The notes under the pieces: generated by a model | Told to the model about the DNA's origin: nothing | The model's input: the letters and a program-made list of their open reading frames with translations, nothing else | Databases searched by the model: none | Part shown: piece by piece, positions 9,895 to 19,776 of the stretch | Layout of the letters: each line of letters begins with the position of its first letter | How positions within the stretch are numbered: the stretch's first letter is position 1 | Source: Tranzscheliella williamsii | Lineage: Eukaryota; Basidiomycota; Ustilaginomycetes; Ustilaginales; Ustilaginaceae | Direction of reading: 5' to 3' | DNA length: 64,000 nt | NCBI GenBank assembly: GCA_023212725.1 | Contig: JALBYF010000002.1 | Location: forward strand, 248,001-312,000 | Made by a program: the position numbers and the translations under genes

Positions 9895-11844
9895 TCAGAG
9901 CGCGGCGAATTTGACCGTGAGGTGGGGGACGAGCTGCCGCAAGAGGCGGAGGGCTTCGGGGGCGAGGTCGGGGATGTTGAGCAGTTCGAGGGAGTCGATG
10001 GCGCACATGTTGGGGTGGGGGTGGGGGGTGGGAGTGGGTTGTGGTGGTGGAGTTGGCGGAGGTGGCGATGGCTGCGCGGTGGTGCCGCGGTGGAAGGGCG
10101 GGGGGAGGACGGGCGGTGAGGGGGGGGCGAGGAGCGTGCGCGTCCGTGCCTCGGCGTCCGCGTAGCCCGCGCCCTCCGCAACCCAGCGCCGCATGGCCAG
10201 CATGCGGACCATACCCCCCCCGCTCACCGCCAGCCCATCCAGCATCAACCGCCGCAACCGCGGACACGGCATCCACACCTCCGCTTCGCCATGCCCACCC
10301 CGCGTCGGACGGAGCGGCTCGTCGCACCCGCTCGTGACCGCCCCCGGCGACCGAAGAAGAAGCTCCTCCAACACAGGCAGCGTACCGATGGCTTCCATCA
10401 GCCGTTGCATCTCCAGCTCCGGATGCAGCAGCCAGACTTCAAGCTTACGAAGCTTTCCGCGGCTGCCCAAGGGCCCATACGGCTGCCATGACGGCGCGGG
10501 CTGGGGAGACGCCACCATCAATCTCGTCAGCTCTTCTAGCGCTGGAAAGTGAAATCGGCCGCTGTCGCTTAGATTCCATCCTCTCAGAATCTTGAGCTTG
10601 GCGAATGTGATGGTATCGGGTACGGCCAGGCCATTTTGCTCTGCTGTAGCAACCAGTCGGAACGGCGCGTTCATATCGTCGTTGACCCATTCTTCCAGAT
10701 TCTCGGCCAGCTGGAGAAAAGAGTCCCAGACTTGAGAGAGATCGTTTGGGTTCATCAGATCGAAGCAGGGAAAGGGGACAAGACCGTGCATGCATCGAAG
10801 ATGGCTCATGTGCCGGGATACACTGCCATAGACCCTGTATGAGTCGCCCTTGAAGCTCGCCAGGCGGAAAGGCGCTTCTTCGTCTGGAAAGAGCTCATAA
10901 CGGTCTAGCGAGGCCCTGTCGATCCTCGTTTCGTTAATGCCAAGCCTGACGTCTAGCGACGTGAGTCGGGGGCAGTGGCGGTACAGCTTCTGGTAGCAAG
11001 CTCTCTGGTCGATGGCCGGCATGACAATATGGCTGAGTGTTTTGCTGGACATCTGGAGAATTGGCGCTAGCTGAAGGAAGAGCGGGTCAGGTACGTTTGC
11101 GCGAAATTCGACATGCTCGAGCATGTGATTGCACCGCTCGGCGACCGCCTTGACATAGGCGACACAGTGAGCTGCTCTGCGTTCCGGTATGCGCTTTGCT
11201 CGTACAATCAGGTGGCGCCACAGAAGGGGGGTGGCCAGTAGATAGGTGCGCAAAGCGCTGGATACCTGCGACAGCCGTAGCTGATCTTCCGGGGGAAGCT
11301 GTCGAACGATGTGCAGGAAGATTTCGCTCGGCAACTCCCAAGGCAGCAGTGGCGACGAGTTGCCTAGCCGTAGCCGAAGCGTCCTGATCCTCTGTAGGTA
11401 GGATTGGCATTTGTTGGCGCTACACAGGCCAGCATAGCCTGCAGCTCGGTCGAGGCAGGCCAACGCCTGGTCGCGGTGTCCCGACGCTGCAAGCAGTCCA
11501 GCGGTGGAGAGGTAAGCGGCAGGATCCTCTGGACTGAGCTTGAGCGCGGTGCGTGCGTCTTTCAACGCTAGATTGCGCTTTCCTAACGCCTGGTAGGCCT
11601 TGGAGCGGGTCCAGAGCAGCCTCTTGCGTGCATGGGTGGTGCAGTCCTTCTCAAGCGACCTAGAAGCGGCCGCGACGACCGCCGCAAGGTCTGGCGTGTC
11701 GAACGCACCGGACTCCGCATCCTCTCGCCCGGGGCCGGCTTGCCCTTCGTCTCCGTCTGCTCGAGGTCGCCTCGTCGTGGCGCTGCCAGAAGCGCAGCCA
11801 TCGGTGCCCGCCTCCATAGAGGCGAAATTCGCTTGGACGGGCAT
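9895..11844 (-). CDS. F-box protein with N-terminal TPR repeats (Pof3/Dia2-like architecture)
   Basis: 649 residues. TPR-like helices run from about 70 to 160 ('KAYQALGKRNLALKDARTAL' is a clear repeat). They are followed by an F-box at about 167-212 ('LPWELPSEIFLHIVRQLPPE...LSQVSSALRTYLLATPLLWRHL') and a long C-terminal half with leucine-rich-like periodicity. TPR, F-box and LRR in this order matches S. pombe Pof3 and S. cerevisiae Dia2, substrate receptors of SCF ubiquitin ligases involved in genome stability. A proline/histidine tract (about 575-610) interrupts the C-terminal repeats; I found no usable splice sites that remove it. It is convergent with the ABC-F gene, 125 nt apart. Confidence 0.8.
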   Translation of the reverse strand: MPVQANFASMEAGTDGCASGSATTRRPRADGDEGQAGPGREDAESGAFDTPDLAAVVAAASRSLEKDCTTHARKRLLWTRSKAYQALGKRNLALKDARTALKLSPEDPAAYLSTAGLLAASGHRDQALACLDRAAGYAGLCSANKCQSYLQRIRTLRLRLGNSSPLLPWELPSEIFLHIVRQLPPEDQLRLSQVSSALRTYLLATPLLWRHLIVRAKRIPERRAAHCVAYVKAVAERCNHMLEHVEFRANVPDPLFLQLAPILQMSSKTLSHIVMPAIDQRACYQKLYRHCPRLTSLDVRLGINETRIDRASLDRYELFPDEEAPFRLASFKGDSYRVYGSVSRHMSHLRCMHGLVPFPCFDLMNPNDLSQVWDSFLQLAENLEEWVNDDMNAPFRLVATAEQNGLAVPDTITFAKLKILRGWNLSDSGRFHFPALEELTRLMVASPQPAPSWQPYGPLGSRGKLRKLEVWLLHPELEMQRLMEAIGTLPVLEELLLRSPGAVTSGCDEPLRPTRGGHGEAEVWMPCPRLRRLMLDGLAVSGGGMVRMLAMRRWVAEGAGYADAEARTRTLLAPPSPPVLPPPFHRGTTAQPSPPPPTPPPQPTPTPHPHPNMCAIDSLELLNIPDLAPEALRLLRQLVPHLTVKFAAL

Positions 11845-12683
11845 GGGCAGAACGAATAGAACCGCACGGAGCGTCCCTCCCGGAGAAGGGCGACGGGATC
11901 TTCTCGGCTCAAGCCAGCATGCAGGTGGCCGAAGAACAAAGACTCAGGGTTGCCAAGCCCTTTACGCCGTCACAAGCATGCCTGCCAACGAGCAACGATG
12001 GGATGGTTTCGGCGTCAAGTAGGCGGTTGCTGATCCAGAAGGCTCTATGCCACGAGGAGAAGAGATGATGGGCCGACTGACAGCTTCCGTCTTCTGTCAG
12101 ATTCACATTCCAGCTTGAGCAGAGTAACACATCCACGCACGGTGACGCGACGCGGCCGACCATGCGTGATGGTGATTGCGTGTTAAGTCGATTTCTGTAC
12201 CACGGTGGCACGCCGCTCATGCTAACCTTGGCCAGGCTGCCAGGTTCCATATGGTGCGGATCTCTTAGCTTGCAGGGCATAGCGCGGCGGCATGTCGTTG
12301 GCTTGGGGTTGCCGTGCAGCGGGGCATGATTGTCGACAGAAGGAAGAGCGCTGAGCCACAGTTTGCCGGTCGTCGGCCAGAGCACGGTGGAAGAGATTAC
12401 CGAACGGAGGTAGACCGGCCATCTTCTTCTCTCCGCATTTCGACTGCCAGCTAAGGTGGCTGGGTTGGCCTGTGCCGCCCAAGGCCCGCACGACACTCGG
12501 GAAGCAAAGCCTGCCTCCCAGTGCCGGCTCCTTCTTCTCCCTGTTGTGGCGGCAAGAAATTTCACATTCTTAAAGCGTCGTGCCTGCCGCCGAATCCAGC
12601 CTGCGCCTTCGTTCTCGTCTATCCTTCACAATACTGTCAGCGACCTCTCCCTTTGGCCAAGTGCTGTCGAAAAGCTGGTCATT
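11845..12683. other. Divergent promoter region
   Basis: 839 bases between the F-box gene and the xylitol-dehydrogenase-type gene. Open frames run in from the dehydrogenase side (from 12456) but look non-coding upstream of the chosen ATG at 12684. I see no other gene or clear element. Confidence 0.55.
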
Positions 12684-13847
12684 ATGTCGGCCCAAGTTGC
12701 CCCCAACAACTCTCTCGCCACCGAGGCCGCCGAGCGGAACGTTTCTTTCGTCCTCCAGGAAATCGAGAAGGTCAGCTTTGAGGATAGGCCCGTCGTTGGA
12801 CCCAAGCCAGGTCAGGTACAGGTCAACATCCGGCAGACCGGCCTGTGCGCTTCGGACTGCCACTACCTCCACCATGGGCGCATCGGCGACTTTGTGGTGC
12901 GCAAGCCTATGGTTTTGGGCCACGAGTCGAGCGGCATTGTCACTGCCGTAGGCGAGGGTGTCGACACGCACAAGGTGGGCGATCGCGTGGCGCTGGAGCC
13001 TGGCCAGCCGTGCCGGTCGTGCCCTCTGTGTCTGGAGGGCAACTACAACCACTGCGCCAAGCTCGGGTTTGCGGCGACGCCGCCGTACGACGGCACGCTG
13101 TGCACCTACTACAACATCCACGCGACGTTTGCGCACCATGTGCCGGATAGCATGTCGCTCGAGGAGGCGTCGTTGATGGAACCGCTCAGTGTGGCGGTCT
13201 ACTCGGCGGCGATGCGCGGGCAGGTCAAGGCGATGGAGAATGTGCTCGTCTTTGGCGCCGGCCCAATCGGATTGCTGAATGCGGCGGTCTGCCGTGCCTA
13301 CTCGGCCAAGCGGGTGGTGGTGGTGGATGTGGTGGAGGAGAAGCTCGCCTTTGCGCGCGGCTTCTGCGCCACCTCGACCTTTGCGCCCACCCTGCCGAAG
13401 CCGGGCGAGAGCAAGATGGACGCCGCAGTGCGCAACGCCCGCCAACTGATTGACTCACTCGGCGATGACGTCGCCCGCAACGACGGCTTCGACCTTGTCC
13501 TCGAGTGCACCGGCGCCGAACCCTGCATCCAAACCGCCATCCACGCCCTCCGCCCCAAAGGCCGCTTCGTCCAAGTCGGCATGGGTCGCCCCGACGTCGA
13601 ATTCCCCATCACCCGCGTCTGCGTCAAGGAAATCAATGTCACCGGCTCCTTCCGCTACGGCGCAGGCACCTACAACACCTCCATCGCCCTCGTCGCCTCC
13701 GGCCTCATCGACGTCACCAAGCTCGTCACCCACCGCTTCCTCTTCAAGGACGCCGTACAGGCCTTCGAAGCCACAACCAAGGGCGTCGGTCCCGACGGCA
13801 AAACCGCCATCAAAGTCCAGATCAGCCAGGGCGAGGCCTCCCACTGA
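12684..13847 (+). CDS. XYL2: Zinc-dependent xylitol/sorbitol dehydrogenase (medium-chain dehydrogenase)
   Basis: 387 residues from ATG 12684. An in-frame extension back to 12456 exists, but it has no family similarity and lies before the conserved start. Catalytic zinc ligands Cys55, His80 and Glu81 ('GHESSG') and the structural zinc cysteines 110, 113, 116 and 124 are present. The nucleotide-binding loop GAGPIG is at 191-196, and Asp215 after the second beta strand favours NAD+ over NADP+. The family oxidises xylitol to D-xylulose or sorbitol to fructose in the cytosol, a pentose catabolism step. 387 residues is slightly above the usual 350-365, owing to a short insertion after the NAD fold (about 225-255). 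Confidence 0.88.
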   Translation: MSAQVAPNNSLATEAAERNVSFVLQEIEKVSFEDRPVVGPKPGQVQVNIRQTGLCASDCHYLHHGRIGDFVVRKPMVLGHESSGIVTAVGEGVDTHKVGDRVALEPGQPCRSCPLCLEGNYNHCAKLGFAATPPYDGTLCTYYNIHATFAHHVPDSMSLEEASLMEPLSVAVYSAAMRGQVKAMENVLVFGAGPIGLLNAAVCRAYSAKRVVVVDVVEEKLAFARGFCATSTFAPTLPKPGESKMDAAVRNARQLIDSLGDDVARNDGFDLVLECTGAEPCIQTAIHALRPKGRFVQVGMGRPDVEFPITRVCVKEINVTGSFRYGAGTYNTSIALVASGLIDVTKLVTHRFLFKDAVQAFEATTKGVGPDGKTAIKVQISQGEASH

Positions 13848-14140
13848 TCCCCTCTCCCTTCCCTTCGGACACTGCATGCGCACACGACCCATCGACCCAT
13901 CGACACATTGACTTATCGATCCATTGACCCCTCCGGTTTACCCTCATCCCTCACTTTGTCACCTCGACCCAGCGTCCCTAATCCCACATCGTTGCTAAGC
14001 CGAAACAAAACACGCATCGTCGTGCACCGGCCCTGTGGCGAGAACTTTTTCGACAGAGTGAGAAAAGAGCAAGAAAAGCTAGAATCTCGTGCATGCAGCA
14101 CGTGCAAACCGTGGTCAAGATCAGGGCGCTGGGACATGGA

Positions 14141-15813
14141 TCAGTGCTCCTTGAGGAATTTGGCAGAGGGACCCTTGCCGACGACTGTGGCAGCGGAGGC
14201 GGAGACGACCCAGTGTCAGTGGCGCAGCGCGACGTCGGCGATAGGATGGAAGGGGCGTACGTACGCTTGCTCAGGCTCAGCTTGAATTTGGGTTCGCCGA
14301 CGAGGGTGCCGTTCTTGTCGGTCTTGCCCTCGCGGCTCCAAAAGCCCCAGCCGAAGGTGACAAAGAAGAAGTAGCGGAGGCGGGAGATGCGGAAGAAGAG
14401 GAACGAGACGAGCCAGATGCAGAGCTCCATGTAGGTGAAGAACTCGAGCTGGCCACCGGGGGCGCGGTCCTTGATGAAGCGGATCAGGTCGACCCAAAGG
14501 CGCATGTCGCGGGGGCGCGGGCGCGCGTCCTTGTCCATCAGAAACAGCATCAGCGTCCGCGCCATGATCCCGATATGCACATGCCCCACAGTGCCCACCG
14601 CATCCTTGAACGTCGAGTTGGTGCACAACACCGAACAGTCCTGGATCGGGAAAACCTGCAGGTACATGTTCGGCCGCACATAGTCTTGCGGAAACAGATC
14701 CGCCGGCAGGAAATCGATCGACGGCCGCTCGAACCCGGTTGCGACCACAATGATGTCCGCATCGTAATGCACCTTTTCCCCGTCCGTGCCCTTCTTCTGG
14801 CCCCGCTTGCGCTTGTTGAAATGGATGCCGGATGCATCCAGGTCCAGGACGTCGCCACGTTGGTAGTCGGCCTTGCCCTTCCGGATGTTGTAGAGCGCAT
14901 CAGAGTTGACGATCGGCGTACCGGTATAGAATCCCTCGGTGGGCGCCATCTTCTCCTCCAGACTGCGGTAGTGAAGTTTTTTGATGAGGAACTCGGGAAT
15001 GAAGGAAAGCAGGGTCTCACGGCCGAGCGGCTGGAGTGCGACGAGAATGTCGACGAGGGTGAATCGTGGGATGATCCATTTGTCGGTCCGCGCGAGGATG
15101 GTGGGCTTATCGGCGCCTTGCTCGACGGCGAGTTCGAGGGCCTCGATCCCACTGGCGCCGCCCCCGACGATGAGCACCTTTTTGCCCTTGCAGTCGAGTC
15201 CGTCTAGCTGCGAGGAGTGAACGATCTTGCCGTTAAACTTGTCCTGTCCGGGGAGTTCCATCTTCTTGGGCTTGCCGCAGGTGCCTGTGCAGGCTACCAC
15301 GCCGTCAAACACCTCGTCCTCGTTGCCGTTGATGACCCATCGAGCGTGGCCGCCTTCCTGTGGGTCGGTGGAGGAGGAGTGCCGGGTGACCTTATCGATT
15401 TTGACACCGAGGCGGGTGCGCTTCTCCAGCTCGTACATGTGCCAGATCTTCTTGGTATTGTCGAGGATTTCATTACGGTGTGGGTAGCTGCGCGTCCACT
15501 TGACCGCCGGGTGGAAGCGGTACATGAGCGAGCTGATCTGCAGCCCTGAGGTCCGGTTGACGCGCGACCAGATACCGCCCACCTCGTCGGCCGCTTCGAA
15601 GATAGTGACCTCGAACCCGTGCCCAATGAGGTGCGAGGCGGTCGAGATGCCGGTAATGCCGGCACCGATAACCGCAACATGTCCAAGAGGCTTCTGTCTA
15701 GCTTGCTGGCTAGGCAGCTTAGGCGCAAACGCATAGGCAATCAAAATCTGGATCCACTGATACACGTAGCTAATCAGGCTGGCAGGGCTCAACCTGCTGA
15801 CGAAGCTGGACAT
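14141..15813 (-). CDS. Flavin-containing monooxygenase (FMO/BVMO-like), two exons, membrane-associated
   Basis: CDS complement(join(14141..14184,14265..15813)), 530 residues. An N-terminal hydrophobic segment (about 13-30) precedes the FAD motif GAGITG (50-55). A second Rossmann motif, GGGASG, and the FMO-type signature 'FNGKIVHSSQLD' follow. A hydrophobic stretch near the C-terminus ('WLVSFLFFRISRLRYFFF') suggests ER membrane association. The last intron (14185..14264; donor GTACGT, acceptor CCACAG) gives the compact ending '...LVGKGPSAKFLKEH'. Without splicing the frame runs on for about 95 residues of unlikely sequence to 13978. Expected reaction: NADPH- and O2-dependent oxygenation of a nucleophilic or ketone substrate; the substrate is unknown. 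Confidence 0.83.
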
Positions 15814-16188
15814 CGTGAGGTTTCCCTGCGCTGTTTCCGGTCACTTTCCTATACCGTCTGCAAAGGTCTTTAGCAACGGCGCGTATGTTGGCAGAGAGAG
15901 TACAGTGGTGTTAGGAAGAACAGCCTGATCTCTTAATACCCACAGCCGCCCTCCAGCTATCGTTACGCAGACCCTTTTGGTATGTCTGCTGCACGGTTCA
16001 CCCCCAGAAATCTAGGCTGATGATTACAGTGACAGCGCCAACGTGCGCCGATGACCTCAGTGTGCATTTCACGCGTAGAATTTTCCCCTTGCCACCCCAT
16101 CACAGACGTGCCAGGCAGTAGACAGCTAGTTCCGGTTCCCTGATAAGATACGTACAGACAGAAAAGGGAGGCGACACTGGAGAGAAGC
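15814..16188. other. Intergenic region between two minus-strand genes
   Basis: 375 bases upstream of the monooxygenase and downstream of the second permease. It presumably holds the monooxygenase promoter and the permease 3' end. No gene or distinct motif seen. Confidence 0.5.
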
Positions 16189-17877
16189 TCAGTGAAGGTA
16201 ACTGACGCCTTCCTCGTCGCGAGAGACAACGCCCAGCTTCTCTTGCTGGTCTGGGGATAGTGTGCTGCGTGGGCCATGGTAGTGCTTGTGAGCGAAAACC
16301 ACGAACCAGATTGTGGCCAGGATCAGAATACCGACCATGATGACCCAAGAGTAGTTGAAGCTCGTGGCGCTGAGCGGCTGTAGCGTGGGGATGGAGAGGA
16401 CGATACACTCGAACATGGTCCAAAGGATGGCGATGCCGTTGATCGTCTTTCCCAGCCAGCCGCGTCCAAGGTAGAAAGGTCCAGGCTTGAACTGGACGTC
16501 CGGATGATCCCAGTAAATCCATCGCGCGACGATCGGGACCAGATAGCTGCTGTCCATGCCCAGCGCAGCGAGCGCAAAAATAGCGGTCAAAGCAGTGTAG
16601 GAGGCGAGGGAGAGCAAGCCGAGCAGCATGCATGGAATCACCACCAGCCAGACGGCGTTGACAGTGGTGCCCGTCCGCTTGTTGATCCTAGCAAAGAATC
16701 CCCGGTCGGGTAGAGCATTGTCTCGTGAAAAGGCGTAAAAAGATCGTGCGTTGGCCTGCAGAGCGGTAGTCACAACAAAGAAGGCAACCGAACAGACAAA
16801 TGGCCAGATGACGAGGAAGCCGATCTTGCCGGCGCGCAGGTAAAGAATTTGGGCAAAGGCCAGTCCTCCGGGCCAACTAGATTGCTCTTGGCTAGCCACA
16901 TCGCCGCTAACTAGCACCATGACAATGTTGAGCACCCATCCGATAGTGCCCGTACCAGCAACAGCGACAACAATGGCCACAGGAGCGGCAATGGCAGCTC
17001 GAGAAATCTCTTCCGAGATATGCGCCGTGGCATCATAGTCAGTCATGACAAACTGGACGCAGTAAAGGCCGAAGAGGAAGGCCAGTCCATTGCTGCCCCA
17101 ACCACTTTGGTTATTCACCTCGGTAAAAGTGTAGGAAGCAGAGTGTACCTGGTCAAGCGGAGTCCGGGCAAGGACCACAATGATGATGACGAAGGTGATG
17201 CCCAGGTTGACAATCACGTAGGAAGAGGTGAGACGAGCCAGCGTTTTGATGCCAAGGCAGTTGATGACGCCATGCAAAGCCAATAGAGCGACGTAGAGAC
17301 CAACGGTGGCACCGGCGCTGGCAACGTAGCGGCCATTGGTAATGACGTAGGCCCAAGCAAACAGCATCTGCGAAAGCCCATACTCGGTGCCAGCAATACC
17401 AGCGATTTGTCCAGTGAAATTGAGCCAACCAGTCAACCAAGCAACAAAGGCGCGCTGGTTGCGGGGAACGAGAAGACCGGAAGCAGAGTAGAGACCACCG
17501 GCGGAAGGGTAGGCAGAAACGAGCTCGGCGATCGAGAGGCCGAGGGTCATGTTGAAGCACGAGCCAATGAACCAGGTCCAAACGGTAGAAGCGGGACCGC
17601 CAAGGGTGAAGGGGCTGTTGAACGTGGTGGCGACCGATGAAACGAGACCCATGATGGCAAAGGCATAGGAGATCGTCGAGAAGCTTTTGAACTCTCGCGC
17701 AAATTCGGATTTGTGACCCATGCGCTCGGCGAGCATAGCATCATCATCGTCAACGACCGCCCCAGCAGGCTGGTGGCTAACTCGAGCGCCGTGCTCCTGA
17801 CCGCCGTTTACGAGTACCTTTTCCGCTTTGGCCTCCCCGGAGGACTTTGACGATATTGATCTGGGCATGATGGGCAT
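16189..17877 (-). CDS. GABA-type amino acid permease (APC superfamily)
   Basis: 562 residues, intron-free, about 12 membrane segments after a hydrophilic N-terminus of about 70 residues. Motifs such as 'LVSAYPSAGGLYSASGLLVP', 'DYDATAHISEEI' and 'ARSFYAFSRDNALPDRGFF' place it firmly in the fungal GABA/amino acid permease branch (Uga4-like). It would import GABA or related amino acids as a nitrogen source. Codon use is less GC-biased than in the first permease gene at 1958-3601, and the two proteins are clearly diverged, so they are not a recent duplication. The long gene-free DNA upstream (to 19776) may hold an extended nitrogen-regulated promoter. Confidence 0.9.
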   Translation of the reverse strand: MPIMPRSISSKSSGEAKAEKVLVNGGQEHGARVSHQPAGAVVDDDDAMLAERMGHKSEFAREFKSFSTISYAFAIMGLVSSVATTFNSPFTLGGPASTVWTWFIGSCFNMTLGLSIAELVSAYPSAGGLYSASGLLVPRNQRAFVAWLTGWLNFTGQIAGIAGTEYGLSQMLFAWAYVITNGRYVASAGATVGLYVALLALHGVINCLGIKTLARLTSSYVIVNLGITFVIIIVVLARTPLDQVHSASYTFTEVNNQSGWGSNGLAFLFGLYCVQFVMTDYDATAHISEEISRAAIAAPVAIVVAVAGTGTIGWVLNIVMVLVSGDVASQEQSSWPGGLAFAQILYLRAGKIGFLVIWPFVCSVAFFVVTTALQANARSFYAFSRDNALPDRGFFARINKRTGTTVNAVWLVVIPCMLLGLLSLASYTALTAIFALAALGMDSSYLVPIVARWIYWDHPDVQFKPGPFYLGRGWLGKTINGIAILWTMFECIVLSIPTLQPLSATSFNYSWVIMVGILILATIWFVVFAHKHYHGPRSTLSPDQQEKLGVVSRDEEGVSYLH

Positions 17878-19776
17878 GCCACTTCCTTGCGTAAAAGAGG
17901 AACGGGCTGAGGCTCAGGAGGGCAGCGCTAAAAGATTGATGTCCGCGTCCAGCATGGGGTAAAGGAGTGCAATGATGAGAGTGGCGTTAAGAGGAAAGTA
18001 AGGGAAGCATGCGAAAGGATGTGGAGAGAAGCACGATGTCAATGATTTGTGCTTGTGGCACGATGCTTGGATCGACGAAAACGCCTGACGTGATGGATCA
18101 GGGAAGAAAAGAACCAGGACAACGGATCATGCACCGGGCCGAGTCAGTGGACCCTTTTGGTCTTGGCAAGCATGCTGACGCTGGCGGCCGGGCAACACGC
18201 AGAAACAAGCCTGTAGAAGGCCGGGGGGGTCAAGAGCAATACCGATGGGTAACAAGGTCTTGTGACCTTGCCGCTGACGGAACAGAGGACAAGAACATCT
18301 GCAGATCAATGCCGATCTAGAACTGGGCGGTGGGGCGAAGCGGGGCGGGGCGAGGTGAGGCAAAGTGACAAAAGAAGGCAAGGCGAGAAGAGCTGGGCAG
18401 GGCAAGGCAAGGAAAGAGAACTTTGCCTTGGCTAAACTCGGATGCGCGAATTCTGCCGCGGCTGGACTTGTAGCGTATACCGACGACAATAGAAGCAAAA
18501 TGGGCCCATACCAGCTTGTCCTATGCTTTGCTTCCTCTCAGAACGCCATACGGCGCCGCTTCAGGCTCTTTAGATCTGTACACTACCCCGCTTGATGCAG
18601 ATGGAGACATGCTGCGCTCCCCGCTTCGATCGCAGCTGTCTGCGCGGGGTGGAGCGTCCGCCCCTGCGCTCCGATTCTCCGCCTCTACAAGACTAGGGTA
18701 CGTCCGTTCGGTCTGGTACTCCAAAGCAGACATAACGCTTGCGGGTGCAATTCTCCGAACTCACCTGCCAAAATAAGGTAGCGTGATGGAGAGGAAAGCT
18801 AATTCACTAGCCGCATGTGGAGGAAAGAGGGCTCCGGGATGTTTGATGGTTCCGGTGATGGAGTCAATGGTTCGGTGATGATGGTTGCAGTATCTGTTGG
18901 TGAGCGTTCTTAAGGAGGCCGAAAAGGGTTAAAAATATTTTGGGTCGTTTATGAGGGAGGTTGCATCCAGCCAAAGGAGACGATCCAAAGCGATCACTGC
19001 AGACAACTGACGAGATGGAGGCAGTTGACCCTTCAGACGATGAAGATGGCCTGGGCAGCCTACCTGACAGTGTAGTCTCTCTCTCTATCCTTGTTATCTT
19101 CTGCTTCGTTTCGCTATGGGAAATTTCCTTCTTTCCCTCTTTCTGCAAACTTCATACTGCACAGGGAATCTAAAGAACGGAGCCTCCGAGTACAAAAGAG
19201 TCGGATTCAATTTTCTCTGCGGGAGTGAGGTATTAGAACCAAGAAAATTCTCTCTAACAGCTTAGCTTCAGAGACGGGTAATTACGTCGGTGTTCAAGTT
19301 ATTCTCGAAGCGATCCCCTGTTTTTCGTAATGCATCTGATCTTGGAAGCTGAAATACGACCCAACGTCTGGACGGCTTTAGCAACGTCTGCCGGCGAGCC
19401 TGTTCGAAGTTGCGTCTGTGCTTGATGTTCGGGTGCAGAAAACAATGTGAATGGCAGCGTCGTCTTTTGAGGCTTGTCTTCGTGCCCTTTCCATACAACG
19501 AGAGTATATGCGAAGGGTGTTGACCCGCCAAGTTCAAGTCCGTCCTGTGCGTTGGGTTCATGCATCAGATCGGCTGTTTGTGTCCGCGTTTTCGCATGCT
19601 ATTCCACCACGCGATGCTCAGGCACGCAGCCATGTGCCCTCCCACTGTGACTGTCACGGCTGTGCTTCTCTCTTCTTTCCTTTTCACGCTATGCTCAGCA
19701 CTCGTCGCCCGCACATACACTTCTACAGTCATCTACCATTTGGGGAACGAACGGTATAGACTGTGCATAATGCCAC
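17878..19776. other. 1.9 kb gene-free stretch upstream of the second permease
   Basis: All frames here are short and low in protein character. Next to the permease lies a purine-rich block (about 18325-18420) containing GGGGCGGGGCGAGG, which resembles the CreA/Mig1-type SYGGRG core. Small genes or a non-coding RNA cannot be excluded, but I cannot support any. Confidence 0.45.
18330..18420. promoter_or_regulatory. G/purine-rich block with CreA/Mig1-like GC boxes
   Basis: The plus strand has a run of overlapping GGGGCG/GGGCGAGG units and AAGGCAAGG repeats about 450-540 nt upstream of the permease ATG at 17877. Mig1/CreA factors bind GC boxes of the form SYGGRG in carbon-repressed fungal promoters. 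Functional relevance is an inference from the motif and its position only. Confidence 0.3.

Noticed and set aside
13978..14140. Long C-terminal extension of the monooxygenase
   Set aside because: The sequence loses family character after a good GTACGT donor; splicing gives a normal end at 14141.
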